Shown: piece after piece, positions 25,247 to 35,038 of the stretch
How positions within the stretch are numbered: the stretch's first letter is position 1
Layout: each line of letters begins with the position of its first letter
DNA from: an uncultured Pelagibacteraceae bacterium
Lineage (GTDB): Bacteria > Pseudomonadota > Alphaproteobacteria > Pelagibacterales > Pelagibacteraceae
Direction of reading: 5' to 3'
DNA length: 64,000 nt
Assembly (NCBI GenBank): GCA_902595535.1
Contig: CACJQI010000006.1
Span: 16,303 to 80,302, forward strand
Notes under the pieces: generated by a model
Told to the model about the DNA's origin: nothing
The model's database searches: none
The model's input: the letters and a program-made list of their open reading frames with translations, nothing else
Program-made: the position numbers and the translations under genes

Positions 25247-27370
25247 TTAGTTTTTTTCTAAACCTAGAGCTATTCTTTGTTTTTTAGTCCAAGCTAAACT
25301 TATTCTGTCAATTATTATTGCCATTAAAACAATTCCAATTCCTGCCGCTAATCCTCTACCAGTATCTGATCTTGCCAATCCATTAAACACTTCAAGCCCG
25401 AGACCTTTTCCTCCAATTAAAGGAGTAACAATCTGCATTGCAAACGCCATTATCACTGTTTGATTGAATCCAATTACCAAACTTGGGATGGCTAGAGGAA
25501 ATTTGACTTTATTAAGTGTTTGTATCAATGTTCCACCAAATGATCTTGATACCTCAGAATAACTACCAGAAACTTGAGTAAGACCTAAAGATGTAAGTCT
25601 TATAATGGGAGGGATTGAGTAAATCACTGTCGCTAGTACAGCAGAAACTGTACCTCCTCCAAAAAACATAAGTACGGGTATTAGATAACAAAAATAAGGA
25701 AGCGTCTGCATTGCATCTAAAATAACATTTAAGATATCTCTAAATCTTTGATTGTATGAGGCTATAATTCCCAAAGGCACACCAACAGCAAAGCATAAAG
25801 TTACAGAGACTAAAACAGATGACAAAGTAATCATGGACTGAGTCCAAATTCCACATGCTCCAATAAATAATAGCAGTAATATTGTAACAAATGCAAATCT
25901 TAGTCCTACAGCAAAATATCCAATAGCTGTAAATATTCCCATGGTGTACCACCATGGTATATGAGTCAAGAAAGTATCAAGGGGTCTGAGTAAATTTAAA
26001 TATACGAATGCTCTTAATCCTTTTGTAAATGCAATGAATGATGGATTAACAGTTAAAGATTTAACTGTGTCGGCTATAGGTTGTCTTATAGAAAGTTTCC
26101 ATTCAGATGGAAACGATCCAATATTCACAACAAAAGCATCAATTAAAACAATAATAAAAAAAACTATAAAGGATGGAATTAAATAATATCTTTTACTAAT
26201 AAATTCACCAATTTCTTCAGCTGTGTCTTTATTAAATAAAGAAATTAAATATTTAAATACATATCCAACTAAGTTTGTAGTTTTTTCACAAATATATTTA
26301 ATAATATAATGAGCAAAACTAAGTGGTTTTTCTAAAATTCTTGCTATTTGAAATTTTTCCCATGACTGCGGAAGTAAATAGAATTTTTGAACATCAGAAG
26401 GAATAGTTTCCTTATCTTTACTAAAAGACATACTAAATCTGTCAAATAATATTGCCATAAAAAGTATACATAGCCCTCCTTCCATAGCCCAACCCACATC
26501 AAGGTTTCGAATTGCTAACCAAACTTGACCACCAATTCCTTCAGCTCCAATAAAACATGCCAAAACAACAAGTGCTAAAGCCATCATTATTACTTGGTTA
26601 ATGCCCATCATGATACTTGGTAAAGAAAGTGGAATTTTTATTTTAAAGAGAAGTTGAAGTTTACTTGAACCAAATGATGTAGCTGACTCAATAGTTTCTT
26701 TTGAAACTTGTCTTATTCCTGAATTAGTTAATCTTATTATTGGAGGCATAGCATAAATCATTGTAGCTAATATTGCTGGCGCACCTCCAATTCCAAAAAA
26801 GAATAAAGCAGGAAATAGATATACAAATGCAGGCATTACTTGCATAGTATCTAAAATAGGCTTCATGAAATTTTCAAACCTATCACTTTGTGAACATAAA
26901 ACTCCAAGTGAGACTCCAAAAAAAACACATAATAAAACTGATAATCCCATCAGAGCAAGTGTTTGCATGGACTCGTCCCACATTCCAACAGCTCCCCAAA
27001 AATAAACTACGAATAAGGAATACAAACCTAACCTTAATCCACCTGCAATTAAACAAGGTAAAAAGAGAATTGCGGTTATTAATAACCAAGGTGAATCTAT
27101 TAAAAAATCTTCAAGAAAATAGTATCCCTCTTTAATATAGCTTGCGATTATTTTTGTTATCCATCTATAATTTTTTTTTAGATAATCCTCACCATCATTT
27201 ACCCAAGCGGTAAAAGTAAATCCATCAGTTATCTCTTTTGGAAACTTAGATGGACTTTCATTTTGAAATGACAACCACAAAGCTCCTAAAAATACAGCTA
27301 ATACTATAAAATATTTGATTAAATTTTTTGAAGAATTTGGCTTTTCTAACACATTGCTCTGAGCAGTCAT
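25247..27370 (-). CDS. Betaine/proline-type ABC permease, two permease domains fused
   Basis: 707 residues containing two complete ProW/OpuAB-like permease units in tandem. Unit 1 (about 85-310) has GVSLGVLCSQSDRFENFMKP, PILDTMQVMPAFVYLFP and ATMIYAMPPIIRLTNSGIRQV; unit 2 (about 460-690) repeats these as GVPLGIIASYNQRFRDIL, LDAMQTLPYFCYLIP and TVIYSIPPIIRLTSLGLTQV. One polypeptide can therefore supply both halves of the membrane channel. It is divergent from the ATPase gene by 78 bases. The duplication and fusion are visible directly in the protein. Confidence 0.92.
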   Translation of the reverse strand: MTAQSNVLEKPNSSKNLIKYFIVLAVFLGALWLSFQNESPSKFPKEITDGFTFTAWVNDGEDYLKKNYRWITKIIASYIKEGYYFLEDFLIDSPWLLITAILFLPCLIAGGLRLGLYSLFVVYFWGAVGMWDESMQTLALMGLSVLLCVFFGVSLGVLCSQSDRFENFMKPILDTMQVMPAFVYLFPALFFFGIGGAPAILATMIYAMPPIIRLTNSGIRQVSKETIESATSFGSSKLQLLFKIKIPLSLPSIMMGINQVIMMALALVVLACFIGAEGIGGQVWLAIRNLDVGWAMEGGLCILFMAILFDRFSMSFSKDKETIPSDVQKFYLLPQSWEKFQIARILEKPLSFAHYIIKYICEKTTNLVGYVFKYLISLFNKDTAEEIGEFISKRYYLIPSFIVFFIIVLIDAFVVNIGSFPSEWKLSIRQPIADTVKSLTVNPSFIAFTKGLRAFVYLNLLRPLDTFLTHIPWWYTMGIFTAIGYFAVGLRFAFVTILLLLFIGACGIWTQSMITLSSVLVSVTLCFAVGVPLGIIASYNQRFRDILNVILDAMQTLPYFCYLIPVLMFFGGGTVSAVLATVIYSIPPIIRLTSLGLTQVSGSYSEVSRSFGGTLIQTLNKVKFPLAIPSLVIGFNQTVIMAFAMQIVTPLIGGKGLGLEVFNGLARSDTGRGLAAGIGIVLMAIIIDRISLAWTKKQRIALGLEKN

Positions 27371-27448
27371 AAATATACCAATTTAAATAAACTATTTTAC
27401 TTTTAAAGTAAAATATTGTCTTATTCCTGCTTAGGTTTTTTGATTAAT

Positions 27449-28492
27449 ATGAATGATACTAAAATTGTTTGCTCTAATATTTGGAAATTATTTGGTCCAG
27501 ATGAAAAAAGAATTAAAGACAATTTAGATCCAAATCTCTCAACAAAAGAAGTTCAAGAAAAAACAGGCCATGTTGTGGCTGTAAAAAATGTGAGTTTTTC
27601 AATACAAAAAGGTGAAACGTTTGTTGTTATGGGTTTGTCAGGAAGTGGAAAATCAACTTTAGTAAGATGTATATCTAGATTAATTGAACCAACTTCTGGT
27701 TCAGTAAAAATGGATGATGTTGATGTTACTAAAATGAGTGGAAGTGAATTGTTAGACTTAAGAAGAAATAAAATGAGTATGGTCTTTCAGCATTTTGGTT
27801 TATTTCCTCACAGAACAGTTGTAGAGAATATTGCATACGGTCTTGAAATTAGAGGTAGCAAAAGGCAAGAACGTACAGATAAAGCTATGGAAGTTTTGAA
27901 AATGGTTGGACTTGAAGGTTGGCATAATAATTATCCAAGAGAATTATCTGGAGGTATGCAACAAAGAGTAGGTTTAGCTAGGGCATTAGCTGTAGATCCA
28001 GAAATATTAATATTTGATGAACCTTTTTCAGCATTAGATCCTTTAATAAGAAGAGAGATGCAAGATGAATTATTAAAATTACAAGAGAAATTACAAAAAA
28101 CTATGGTCTTTATTACTCATGATTTTTTAGAAGCAATTAAGATGGGAGACCATATTGCAATTATGAAAGATGGCGAAGTTTCTCAGGTTGGGACGCCTGA
28201 AGAAATAGTTGCAAACCCAAAAGATCAGTATGTAAAAGATTTCTGTGAAGATGTTCCAAAATACAAAGTTTTAAGTGCAGGAAAAGTTATGCGAGAGGAA
28301 TGTTGTGAAGAAACAAAAAAATTATATGAAGAGAAATCATCTTGCATACCTGATAATTCAAAAATTGAAACTTTAATAGATAAGCTTGTTGACTCTGATA
28401 AATCATTTCCAGTTGTATGCGCTAATACTGGTGATTTATTAGGTGAGATAGATCGTTCAATTGTTATGAAATCTATGAAGTCAGCTAGTTAA
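27449..28492 (+). CDS. Betaine/proline-type ABC transporter ATP-binding protein
   Basis: 347 residues. I use ATG 27449, since the upstream extension starting at 27416 gives an unrelated hydrophobic segment. The ATPase is of the ProV/OpuAA type: long N-terminal lead-in (IWKLFGPDEKR), Walker A GLSGSGKST, Q-loop VFQHFGLFPH, signature LSGGMQQR and Walker B ILIFDEPFSALDP. A short C-terminal regulatory region (about 290-347) with a half CBS-like SFPVVCANTGDLLGEIDR follows. It powers the fused permease encoded divergently. The paired genes share one 78-bp control region. Confidence 0.92.
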   Translation: MNDTKIVCSNIWKLFGPDEKRIKDNLDPNLSTKEVQEKTGHVVAVKNVSFSIQKGETFVVMGLSGSGKSTLVRCISRLIEPTSGSVKMDDVDVTKMSGSELLDLRRNKMSMVFQHFGLFPHRTVVENIAYGLEIRGSKRQERTDKAMEVLKMVGLEGWHNNYPRELSGGMQQRVGLARALAVDPEILIFDEPFSALDPLIRREMQDELLKLQEKLQKTMVFITHDFLEAIKMGDHIAIMKDGEVSQVGTPEEIVANPKDQYVKDFCEDVPKYKVLSAGKVMREECCEETKKLYEEKSSCIPDNSKIETLIDKLVDSDKSFPVVCANTGDLLGEIDRSIVMKSMKSAS

Positions 28493-29417
28493 ACTGGTTA
28501 TTACCCTTAATACTTTTTTCTTTAACTTTATCTCTCCAAATAATTATCATACCGGCCAAAACAATTGCTATCACACCTGGAAAAAGTTGTTGCCATGGAG
28601 CTTCTTTGAAAAAAATCCATCCAAGAACAAAGGAAGATGGTATTCCTAAATATTCAAATGATGCCATCTTACTAGCAGAGATTAATCTATAAGAATAAAT
28701 AAATAATATTGCTGCTGTTCCACCAAGAATACCAGTTAGAGTCATTAAAAAGAAATCTTGAATATTTTTAATTTCTACATGTCCGCTAGTAATAAAAAAT
28801 AAAATTAAAGCACCCAAGACATTAAAAATTAATGTAAATAATTGTATTTTTGCAGTTGAGTGACCCTCAGGAATAAATTTCAAAATTATAACAGTCATAG
28901 CCCAAGCTATAGCTGTAAGAATTGGAAAAATTGAATAAAAGTTAAATATATCACTTGTAGGCTTCATAATTAATACTACGCCTAAAAAACCTAAAAATAT
29001 TGCAGACCATCTATAAATTCCAATCCTGTCTTTTAAAAAAAAAATTGAAAAAATTACTATAAAAAAAGGAGATGAAAAAGTAAGTGTCATTGCAGTTGCA
29101 AATTCAAGGTTTATTACAGAAATAAAGACAAAAATATTCATAGCCAAAAAACCTAAGCCTCTTAAAAAACTAAGTGCTACAAATTTGTTGTTCAGATTTT
29201 TAAAGATTGTTAAATGCTCTTTGGTAAATAAAATTAATAAAATTAATGGTATTACTCCAGCAATATTTCTAAAAACAGCAAGTTGAACTACAGAATATTC
29301 ATCTCCAAGAAATTTAATTACAACCATATACAAATCTACGCATAAAATTGCCATTAGCATCGTAGCGACTGCTAAATAAGTTTTTTTAATATCAATTTTC
29401 TCAGATGATATTTTCAT
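28485..29417 (-). CDS. EamA-family (DMT) transporter
   Basis: 310 residues, ten transmembrane segments in two EamA repeats; FRNIAGVIPLILLIL in helix 2 and FFLKDRIGIYRWSAIFLGFLGVVLIMKP close the first repeat. Exporter of unknown substrate. It overlaps the convergent ATPase gene by eight bases and is divergent from the iron alcohol dehydrogenase gene by 42 bases. It is distinct in sequence from the other EamA proteins of the window, so these are not recent duplicates. Confidence 0.88.
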   Translation of the reverse strand: MKISSEKIDIKKTYLAVATMLMAILCVDLYMVVIKFLGDEYSVVQLAVFRNIAGVIPLILLILFTKEHLTIFKNLNNKFVALSFLRGLGFLAMNIFVFISVINLEFATAMTLTFSSPFFIVIFSIFFLKDRIGIYRWSAIFLGFLGVVLIMKPTSDIFNFYSIFPILTAIAWAMTVIILKFIPEGHSTAKIQLFTLIFNVLGALILFFITSGHVEIKNIQDFFLMTLTGILGGTAAILFIYSYRLISASKMASFEYLGIPSSFVLGWIFFKEAPWQQLFPGVIAIVLAGMIIIWRDKVKEKSIKGNNQFN

Positions 29418-29459
29418 GTGTAAATTTTTTTTAAAAATTGTATAAACCTTACAAATAAA

Positions 29460-30650
29460 ATGAATAACTTTAAACTAAATGAATCTGACATCTTATCCAA
29501 CCAAGATTGGACATTCCCAACTAATATCGCATATGGACCTGGTCGGCTAAAAGAAATAGGTACAATTTGTAATAATTTAGATATCAAAAATCCATTAATC
29601 GTTACTGATAAAGGAAGTCCAAAATTACCATTTGTTATAAATTTACAAAGCTATCTAGCTAGCTCAAATGTTAAATCAGATTTATTTTTTGATATATCTC
29701 CTAATCCTAGAGAAGACGAGGTATCAGTAGGTTGTCAAAAATATAAAGATGGAAATCATGACTCAATAATTGCTATCGGTGGTGGAAGTGCCATGGATGG
29801 AGGAAAATTGATATGTCTTACGGCAAATAATGATGTTCCACTGAGAGATTTTGAATTTGAACTAACTCCACCCATAATTAGTAAAGATAATCCATTTCCA
29901 AAAATTATAACTATTCCTACAACAGCAGGCACTGGAGCTGAAACAGAAATTACTGCTATGGTTACATACTTGAAAGAAGGTATGAAATTTTGCATGTGGC
30001 ACCCAGATGTCAGACCTTCAATGGCATTAATTGATCCTGAATTAACAATTGGACTTCCATCAAATCTAACAGCTTGGACAGGAGCAGATGCTTTAATACA
30101 TGGTATAGAGGGATATTGTGTTCCAGGTTTTAATCCAATGTGTGATGGGGCAGCTTTAGAAGGATTATCTTTAATATCAAAGTCATTAATCACAGCAGTA
30201 GAGGAACCAAGCAACTTAGTTGCAAGAGGTGGTATGCATGTTGGATCTTGTCTAGCTGGAATTTCTTTTTTAAAAGGCTTAGGTTTAGTTCATGCAATCG
30301 CTCATATGATCGGAGCTGAATACAATACACATCATGGTTTAACAAATGCGATAATACTTCCAGTTGTCTTAAGATATAATTTACCAGGTATGGAAGAAAA
30401 AGTTATGAGAATGTCACAAGCGATGCAGTTTAAAGATCATTCTGTTGATGCTTTCATTTCAAATATTGAAAATATTTTAGATAGAATAAAAATTCCTAAA
30501 AGTTTGAGTGAAATAGGAGTACCAGAAGATTGTGTAGACAGAATTGCAGAAAAAGCTATGAAAGATCAAGCATTTGCAACTAATCCAAAAATAGCGACTT
30601 TAGAAGAAGTTAAAGAAATGACACTGGCATCGATTAAAAAAGGTCGATAA
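29460..30650 (+). CDS. Iron-containing alcohol dehydrogenase
   Basis: 396 residues. NAD-binding AIGGGSAMDGGK with GGGSAMD at 107-113, TIPTTAGTGAET (about 151-162), and the metal ligands D210, H214, H278 and H292 at the spacing of FucO-type enzymes. It oxidises or reduces a small alcohol/aldehyde or hydroxyacid in the cytosol. It begins an apparent operon with amidase, EamA transporter and CitE-like lyase. Among known family members, DddB oxidises 3-hydroxypropionate; the presence of a DddQ-like gene 5 kb away makes this worth testing, but the residues do not prove it. Confidence 0.92.
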   Translation: MNNFKLNESDILSNQDWTFPTNIAYGPGRLKEIGTICNNLDIKNPLIVTDKGSPKLPFVINLQSYLASSNVKSDLFFDISPNPREDEVSVGCQKYKDGNHDSIIAIGGGSAMDGGKLICLTANNDVPLRDFEFELTPPIISKDNPFPKIITIPTTAGTGAETEITAMVTYLKEGMKFCMWHPDVRPSMALIDPELTIGLPSNLTAWTGADALIHGIEGYCVPGFNPMCDGAALEGLSLISKSLITAVEEPSNLVARGGMHVGSCLAGISFLKGLGLVHAIAHMIGAEYNTHHGLTNAIILPVVLRYNLPGMEEKVMRMSQAMQFKDHSVDAFISNIENILDRIKIPKSLSEIGVPEDCVDRIAEKAMKDQAFATNPKIATLEEVKEMTLASIKKGR

Positions 30651-30662
30651 AAGTTTCATTGA

Positions 30663-32087
30663 ATGTTTGAAAATAAATCTATTTCAGAAATAATTTCATT
30701 AATACAATCTAAAGAAGTTTTAGCTAAAGAAGTAGTCGAGTTTTATCTTCAAAGAATTAAAAAATATAATCCCACATTAAACGCAATTGTTTTACTAAAA
30801 GAGGAAGAAAAAATATTAATTGAGGCAAATTTAAAAGATAAAGAGAATAATAAATCTAAATCTTTATTTGGTTTACCACTTGCTTGCAAAGATCTTTTTG
30901 ATATTGAGGGAATGCCATCGACATATGGTTTTCCAAATTTTAAAAATAACATAGCAAAAAAAAATTCATTAATTGTTGATCGTTTAAAAAATAATGGTGC
31001 AATTATAATTGGCAAAACAAATACCGCAGAATTAGGAGTGGGGGGACAAACTACTAATAGACTTTTTGGAGCAACATCAAATCCTTATGATGTTAGTAAA
31101 TCAGCAGCAGGATCAAGCGGTGGTGCTGGTTCAGCTGTTGCTGCAGATCTTTTACCTTTTGCTGATGGCACTGATATGATGGGATCATGTAGAGCGCCTG
31201 CGGCTTATGCAAATATATATGGATATAGACCTACGACAGGATTAATTCCAACTGATAGATCTAATGAGAAAAATATTAATAATTTTCCAATTTTGACTTC
31301 ACCTGGATGTTTTGCAAAAAATCCAAATGAAATGGCTATATTATTAGACTGTATAGTAGGAAGCGATCCTCTAGATCCATTATCTATTGATGTTAATGGT
31401 TCATTCAAAGAGAGTGAAATAACAGACAAACAATTTTCAAATATTAAAATTGGTTGGTTAAAAGATATGAATAATAATTATATGTTTGAAAATGGAATAA
31501 TTGGTATGTGTGAAAAAAGGCTAAAAGAATTGGAAAATCAAAATATTTTTATTGAAACTATACAACCAAAAATTAACTCCTCAGAAATGTGGGATAGCTG
31601 GACTACACTCAGAGCCAAAAGTATTTTTGATGATACCGAAAGCATGCAAATAAGAAATATAGAGGAGATGACTTTTCAAGCTATTTGGGAATATAAAAAA
31701 GGTGAAAATATTAAAAATAATGAAATTGAGAAAGCACTGAAGCAAAAAAATAATTGCTCAAAAGAAGTGGATGATATTTTCAAAGAGTATGATTTTTTAG
31801 TTTTACCTTCTGCTCAAGTTTTTCCATTTGATAAAAATTTACAATTTCCTAAAAAGATAAATAATTATGAGTTAGATACGTATCATAGATGGATAGAAGT
31901 TTTTATAATGTCTAGTTTATTAGACTTACCAACTATAACAGTACCAGTTGGTTTTAATAAAAATGGAATGCCAATGGGTATGCAAATTATAGCTAAAAAA
32001 TACGATGATTTAAGGTTATTTGCATTTACAAAAAAATACGAGGATATATTTAATTGTAGTAAAATTAAACCAAAATTCATTAATTAA
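30663..32087 (+). CDS. Amidase-signature family hydrolase
   Basis: 474 residues of the amidase signature family. Catalytic Lys76 in LACKDLFDIEGMPSTYG, cis-serine in the SSGG at 151-154 and nucleophile Ser175 in DMMGSCRAPAA give the Ser-cisSer-Lys triad. It hydrolyses an amide to a carboxylate and ammonia or an amine. Twelve bases after the alcohol dehydrogenase and two before the EamA transporter, it is part of one transcription unit. It is not GatA: neighbours GatB/GatC are absent and the acidic insert regions differ. Substrate unknown. Confidence 0.9.
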   Translation: MFENKSISEIISLIQSKEVLAKEVVEFYLQRIKKYNPTLNAIVLLKEEEKILIEANLKDKENNKSKSLFGLPLACKDLFDIEGMPSTYGFPNFKNNIAKKNSLIVDRLKNNGAIIIGKTNTAELGVGGQTTNRLFGATSNPYDVSKSAAGSSGGAGSAVAADLLPFADGTDMMGSCRAPAAYANIYGYRPTTGLIPTDRSNEKNINNFPILTSPGCFAKNPNEMAILLDCIVGSDPLDPLSIDVNGSFKESEITDKQFSNIKIGWLKDMNNNYMFENGIIGMCEKRLKELENQNIFIETIQPKINSSEMWDSWTTLRAKSIFDDTESMQIRNIEEMTFQAIWEYKKGENIKNNEIEKALKQKNNCSKEVDDIFKEYDFLVLPSAQVFPFDKNLQFPKKINNYELDTYHRWIEVFIMSSLLDLPTITVPVGFNKNGMPMGMQIIAKKYDDLRLFAFTKKYEDIFNCSKIKPKFIN

Positions 32088-32089
32088 TT

Positions 32090-32977
32090 ATGAGACACCC
32101 ACATCATTTCAAAATAGCATTTGCATTAGCTGTTTCAGCAGGTGCTTGGGGAATTTATTGGTTGCCTCAAAGAATTTTAGAAGAGGGCGGTCTTACAGGA
32201 GGTTGGGGCACAATTGCTCAAATGATAATTGGTGTATTAATTTTATCACCCATTTCAATTTGGAGAAAATTTAAAGGAAGATCATCAGGTCTTGAATTGC
32301 CATTAACAGGACTTTTAATTGGGGGTGGATTTATATGTTATGCATTAAGTTTTCTTTTAACTGATGTTGTACGAGCATTAATACTTTTTTATATGACGCC
32401 AATTTGGACTACAATTTTTGAAATTTTATTTTTGAAAAAAAGACCTGGCATTGAAAGAGTAATAACTTTACTTTTAGCCTTAGGAGGTTTGTGGATAGTT
32501 TTTAGCAAACAAACAGTTTTTCCGTTACCAGAAAACTCTGGAGATTGGCTGGCATTAGCTGGAGGGGCTATATTTGCTGGTGGATTGATAAGACTTGAAC
32601 TAATTAAAACTGATGGTGTTTTTCCTTTAATTTTTTCATTCTTTTTTTATGGAGCTATATTTAATATTTTTGCAGGTTTTGCTTTAACTGAATACCTTGG
32701 TCCAATGCCATCAATACAATCATTTATTTCAATGGCATATTTTTTATTAATTATTTCTATTTTTTATTTTATTCCAACAGGAATAGTTATTCTATGGTCA
32801 CCAAGCCAACTTGGAGCTGGTTTATGTTCTATACTTTTTCTATCTGAGATAATTGTAGGTGTTATAAGTTCAAGTATTCTTACAAATGAACCTTTTGGTT
32901 GGAGAGAAATAGTTGGTAGCTCCATGATAGTTGTTGGAGGAATTTTAGCTGTTGTGTTAGCTCCAAAAAAAAATTGA
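32090..32977 (+). CDS. EamA-family (DMT) transporter
   Basis: 295 residues with ten hydrophobic helices and the two-repeat EamA pattern (SAGAWGIYWLPQRILEEGGLTGGW near the N-terminus; ILFYMTPIWTTIFEILFLKKRPG ending helix 4). It starts two bases after the amidase stop and precedes a CitE-like gene, so it probably moves a substrate or product of the same pathway. No specificity can be read from the residues. Confidence 0.88.
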   Translation: MRHPHHFKIAFALAVSAGAWGIYWLPQRILEEGGLTGGWGTIAQMIIGVLILSPISIWRKFKGRSSGLELPLTGLLIGGGFICYALSFLLTDVVRALILFYMTPIWTTIFEILFLKKRPGIERVITLLLALGGLWIVFSKQTVFPLPENSGDWLALAGGAIFAGGLIRLELIKTDGVFPLIFSFFFYGAIFNIFAGFALTEYLGPMPSIQSFISMAYFLLIISIFYFIPTGIVILWSPSQLGAGLCSILFLSEIIVGVISSSILTNEPFGWREIVGSSMIVVGGILAVVLAPKKN

Positions 32978-33009
32978 TTACTTAGAATAATTTAGGATAT
33001 AACAATAAA

Positions 33010-33870
33010 ATGAATGCAGATAAAATAAGTGTTAGACGTAGTTTTATTTTCACACCAGGACTTAATCCAGATATGTTTCCAAAAGCAATTGCTTCAGGTG
33101 CAGATATGGTTTGCATTGAATTAGAGGACGGAATAGCAATTAAAGATAAAGATGAAGCTCGAAAAAATACAATTGAAGCTCTTAAAAGTCTTGAAGTGAA
33201 AAGTGGTGTGGAGTTAGTTGTTAGAGTTAATTGTCAACGAACTAAGTTTGGTTTATTAGATTTAGAAGCTTTCATCTCAAGTAAATTAAAAGTTAAGGCG
33301 ATAATGCTTCCTAAAGTTAAAACTCCAGATGAGATAAAATTTATAGACGATATTCTTACTGACTGTAATTTAGATACTGATCTTCATGTTATAATGGAAA
33401 CAAATGAAGCGCTTCAAAATATATATGAAATTGCTCATTCTAGTAAAAGAATAGTTGCTCTTTATTTTGGTGGAGTTGATATGGCTGCAGAACTAAGGGT
33501 TCCAAATAGCTATGAGAATTTGCTATATGCAAGATCTAAATTAGTTCATGCAGGAGCTAGTGTTGGAATTGATGTTATAGATGTACCTTATTTAGATTTA
33601 GAAGATATGGATGGAATGAAAAAAGAAGCTGAACTTGTTAGAGATTTAGGATTTACTGGAAAAGGATCTATACACCCTAAACAAATAGATGTTTTAAATG
33701 AAATTTTTACTCCTTCTAAAGAAGAAATTAGTAAGGCTAAAAAAATTGTAGATCAATTTAATGAGTCTGACACAGGTTTGGTTGTTATAGATGGTAAACT
33801 TATTGAAAAACCAGTGCTACGTGAGATGCAAAGAAAAATATTAATAGCTGATAAAATTAATCAAAGTTAA
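33010..33870 (+). CDS. CitE-like HpcH/HpaI-family lyase
   Basis: 286 residues of the malyl-CoA/citramalyl-CoA lyase family, a TIM barrel. RSFIFTPGLNPDMFPKA at the start, the acidic metal-binding CIELEDGI and LHVIMETNEALQNI in the middle, and GKGSIHPKQI near residue 220 are the hallmark segments. Enzymes of this group cleave or condense hydroxyacyl-CoA or hydroxyacids with acetyl-CoA, pyruvate or glyoxylate products. It ends the alcohol dehydrogenase-amidase-EamA unit. The exact substrate is open. Confidence 0.9.
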   Translation: MNADKISVRRSFIFTPGLNPDMFPKAIASGADMVCIELEDGIAIKDKDEARKNTIEALKSLEVKSGVELVVRVNCQRTKFGLLDLEAFISSKLKVKAIMLPKVKTPDEIKFIDDILTDCNLDTDLHVIMETNEALQNIYEIAHSSKRIVALYFGGVDMAAELRVPNSYENLLYARSKLVHAGASVGIDVIDVPYLDLEDMDGMKKEAELVRDLGFTGKGSIHPKQIDVLNEIFTPSKEEISKAKKIVDQFNESDTGLVVIDGKLIEKPVLREMQRKILIADKINQS

Positions 33871-33873
33871 TTT

Positions 33874-35037
33874 TTAAATATTACTATTAACTATTTCATC
33901 CAACATATTAATCATATCTCTTTTATAATTTTCATCTGTTCCGGAGTCTGTTTCAATTACAGAAAAGTATGAGGCTACAACTCCATTTTTTAGATTAATT
34001 GCTAAAAATTGACCTCCAAGTCCAGAATGTCCAATCCAATCTCCACATTTCATTGTAGAGTTGGAATAGTATAAAAATTTATTTGGAGATAGCTCCATAT
34101 ATTTAGTTCCTTTATTTTTTAGTGTTTTATTAAAAAAATCTTCCGATCCAACTTTTCTTTTTCCAACACCATAACCTTTTCTTGAAAATAAAAGTCCATA
34201 TCTTAAAAAGTCTCTAGAAATTAAACATCCACCACCAGAAATCCATGGCATACTAAATCTATCAGTACCTATATAAAGAGCATCTTCCAATCCAGCTGCT
34301 TCAACTGCCTCTAAAACCCACTGACTTAATTTTTTTCCACTTACTTTTTCTATTAAAACACCAATTACATCCGTATTAGCAGATTTATAATGAGATAGAT
34401 CTGAAGTGTTTTTTAAATCTTTATCTTCATTAGACTCAATTGTATTTAAAAATTCCTCTTGCCCCATTTTTTCTTCTAAATTAGAAGGTAATCTCCATCC
34501 ACAAACCGGTTCATGTAAAAATGATGAAGTGTATGGGTCGGTATAATCCTCACTATATGAGTTTTCTAAATTCATATCTAACACCTCTTGAATTGTAGCT
34601 GAAGCATAACCAGTTCCGATATCTGGAAGGTAATCAGAGATTTTTTTATCTAATTGTATTAACTTTTTTTCAACAAGTTCACCAACAAATAAATTAACAA
34701 ACATTTTAGTAATAGACATTATCGTTTGAGGAGTTTTTTCAGTAAAATCATCTGCATATTTTTCAAGAAGTATATCCTGGTCTTTTCCTACCAATAATGA
34801 ACAAAAATATTTATGATTAAGCATTTTTTGCACTGATGGAATTTTTTCAATTTTATTATTGTAATTATTTTTTAATGTTAAGACCAAGTCTGATCTATAT
34901 AATAAACCGTACCTGTTTATTTTATGTAAATTTCTATAACCATCTCTTCGTGTTTCTGGTAAATACCATTTTGGTTTGTTATCTCTAATGATTGTAAGAG
35001 TTGGATTAAGTTCTTCTTTTAAATCTTTATAAGACAT
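33874..35037 (-). CDS. Serine hydrolase, beta-lactamase (class C / penicillin-binding) family
   Basis: 387 residues. Active-site S108-I-T-K111 (SxxK) in IMSITKMF, a Tyr-x-Asn-like YKSANTDV after the helix region, and HSGLGGQF as the third box. No signal peptide is seen, so it is likely cytosolic, where family members act as esterases, amidases or transacylases rather than as resistance enzymes. It is the last gene of the minus-strand DddQ-containing operon, one base after the cupin gene. Role in that pathway is unknown; a thioester or lactone hydrolase would make sense. Confidence 0.85.
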   Translation of the reverse strand: MSYKDLKEELNPTLTIIRDNKPKWYLPETRRDGYRNLHKINRYGLLYRSDLVLTLKNNYNNKIEKIPSVQKMLNHKYFCSLLVGKDQDILLEKYADDFTEKTPQTIMSITKMFVNLFVGELVEKKLIQLDKKISDYLPDIGTGYASATIQEVLDMNLENSYSEDYTDPYTSSFLHEPVCGWRLPSNLEEKMGQEEFLNTIESNEDKDLKNTSDLSHYKSANTDVIGVLIEKVSGKKLSQWVLEAVEAAGLEDALYIGTDRFSMPWISGGGCLISRDFLRYGLLFSRKGYGVGKRKVGSEDFFNKTLKNKGTKYMELSPNKFLYYSNSTMKCGDWIGHSGLGGQFLAINLKNGVVASYFSVIETDSGTDENYKRDMINMLDEIVNSNI

Positions 35038-35038
35038 T

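Noticed and set aside
29756-30214. Antisense open frame of 152 codons inside the iron alcohol dehydrogenase gene
   Set aside because: Shadow of a well-conserved coding gene; no signal of its own.
33866-33893. AT-only inverted repeat after the CitE-like gene as a terminator
   Set aside because: GTTAAT/ATTAAC pairs are weak and such AT palindromes are expected often in this composition.
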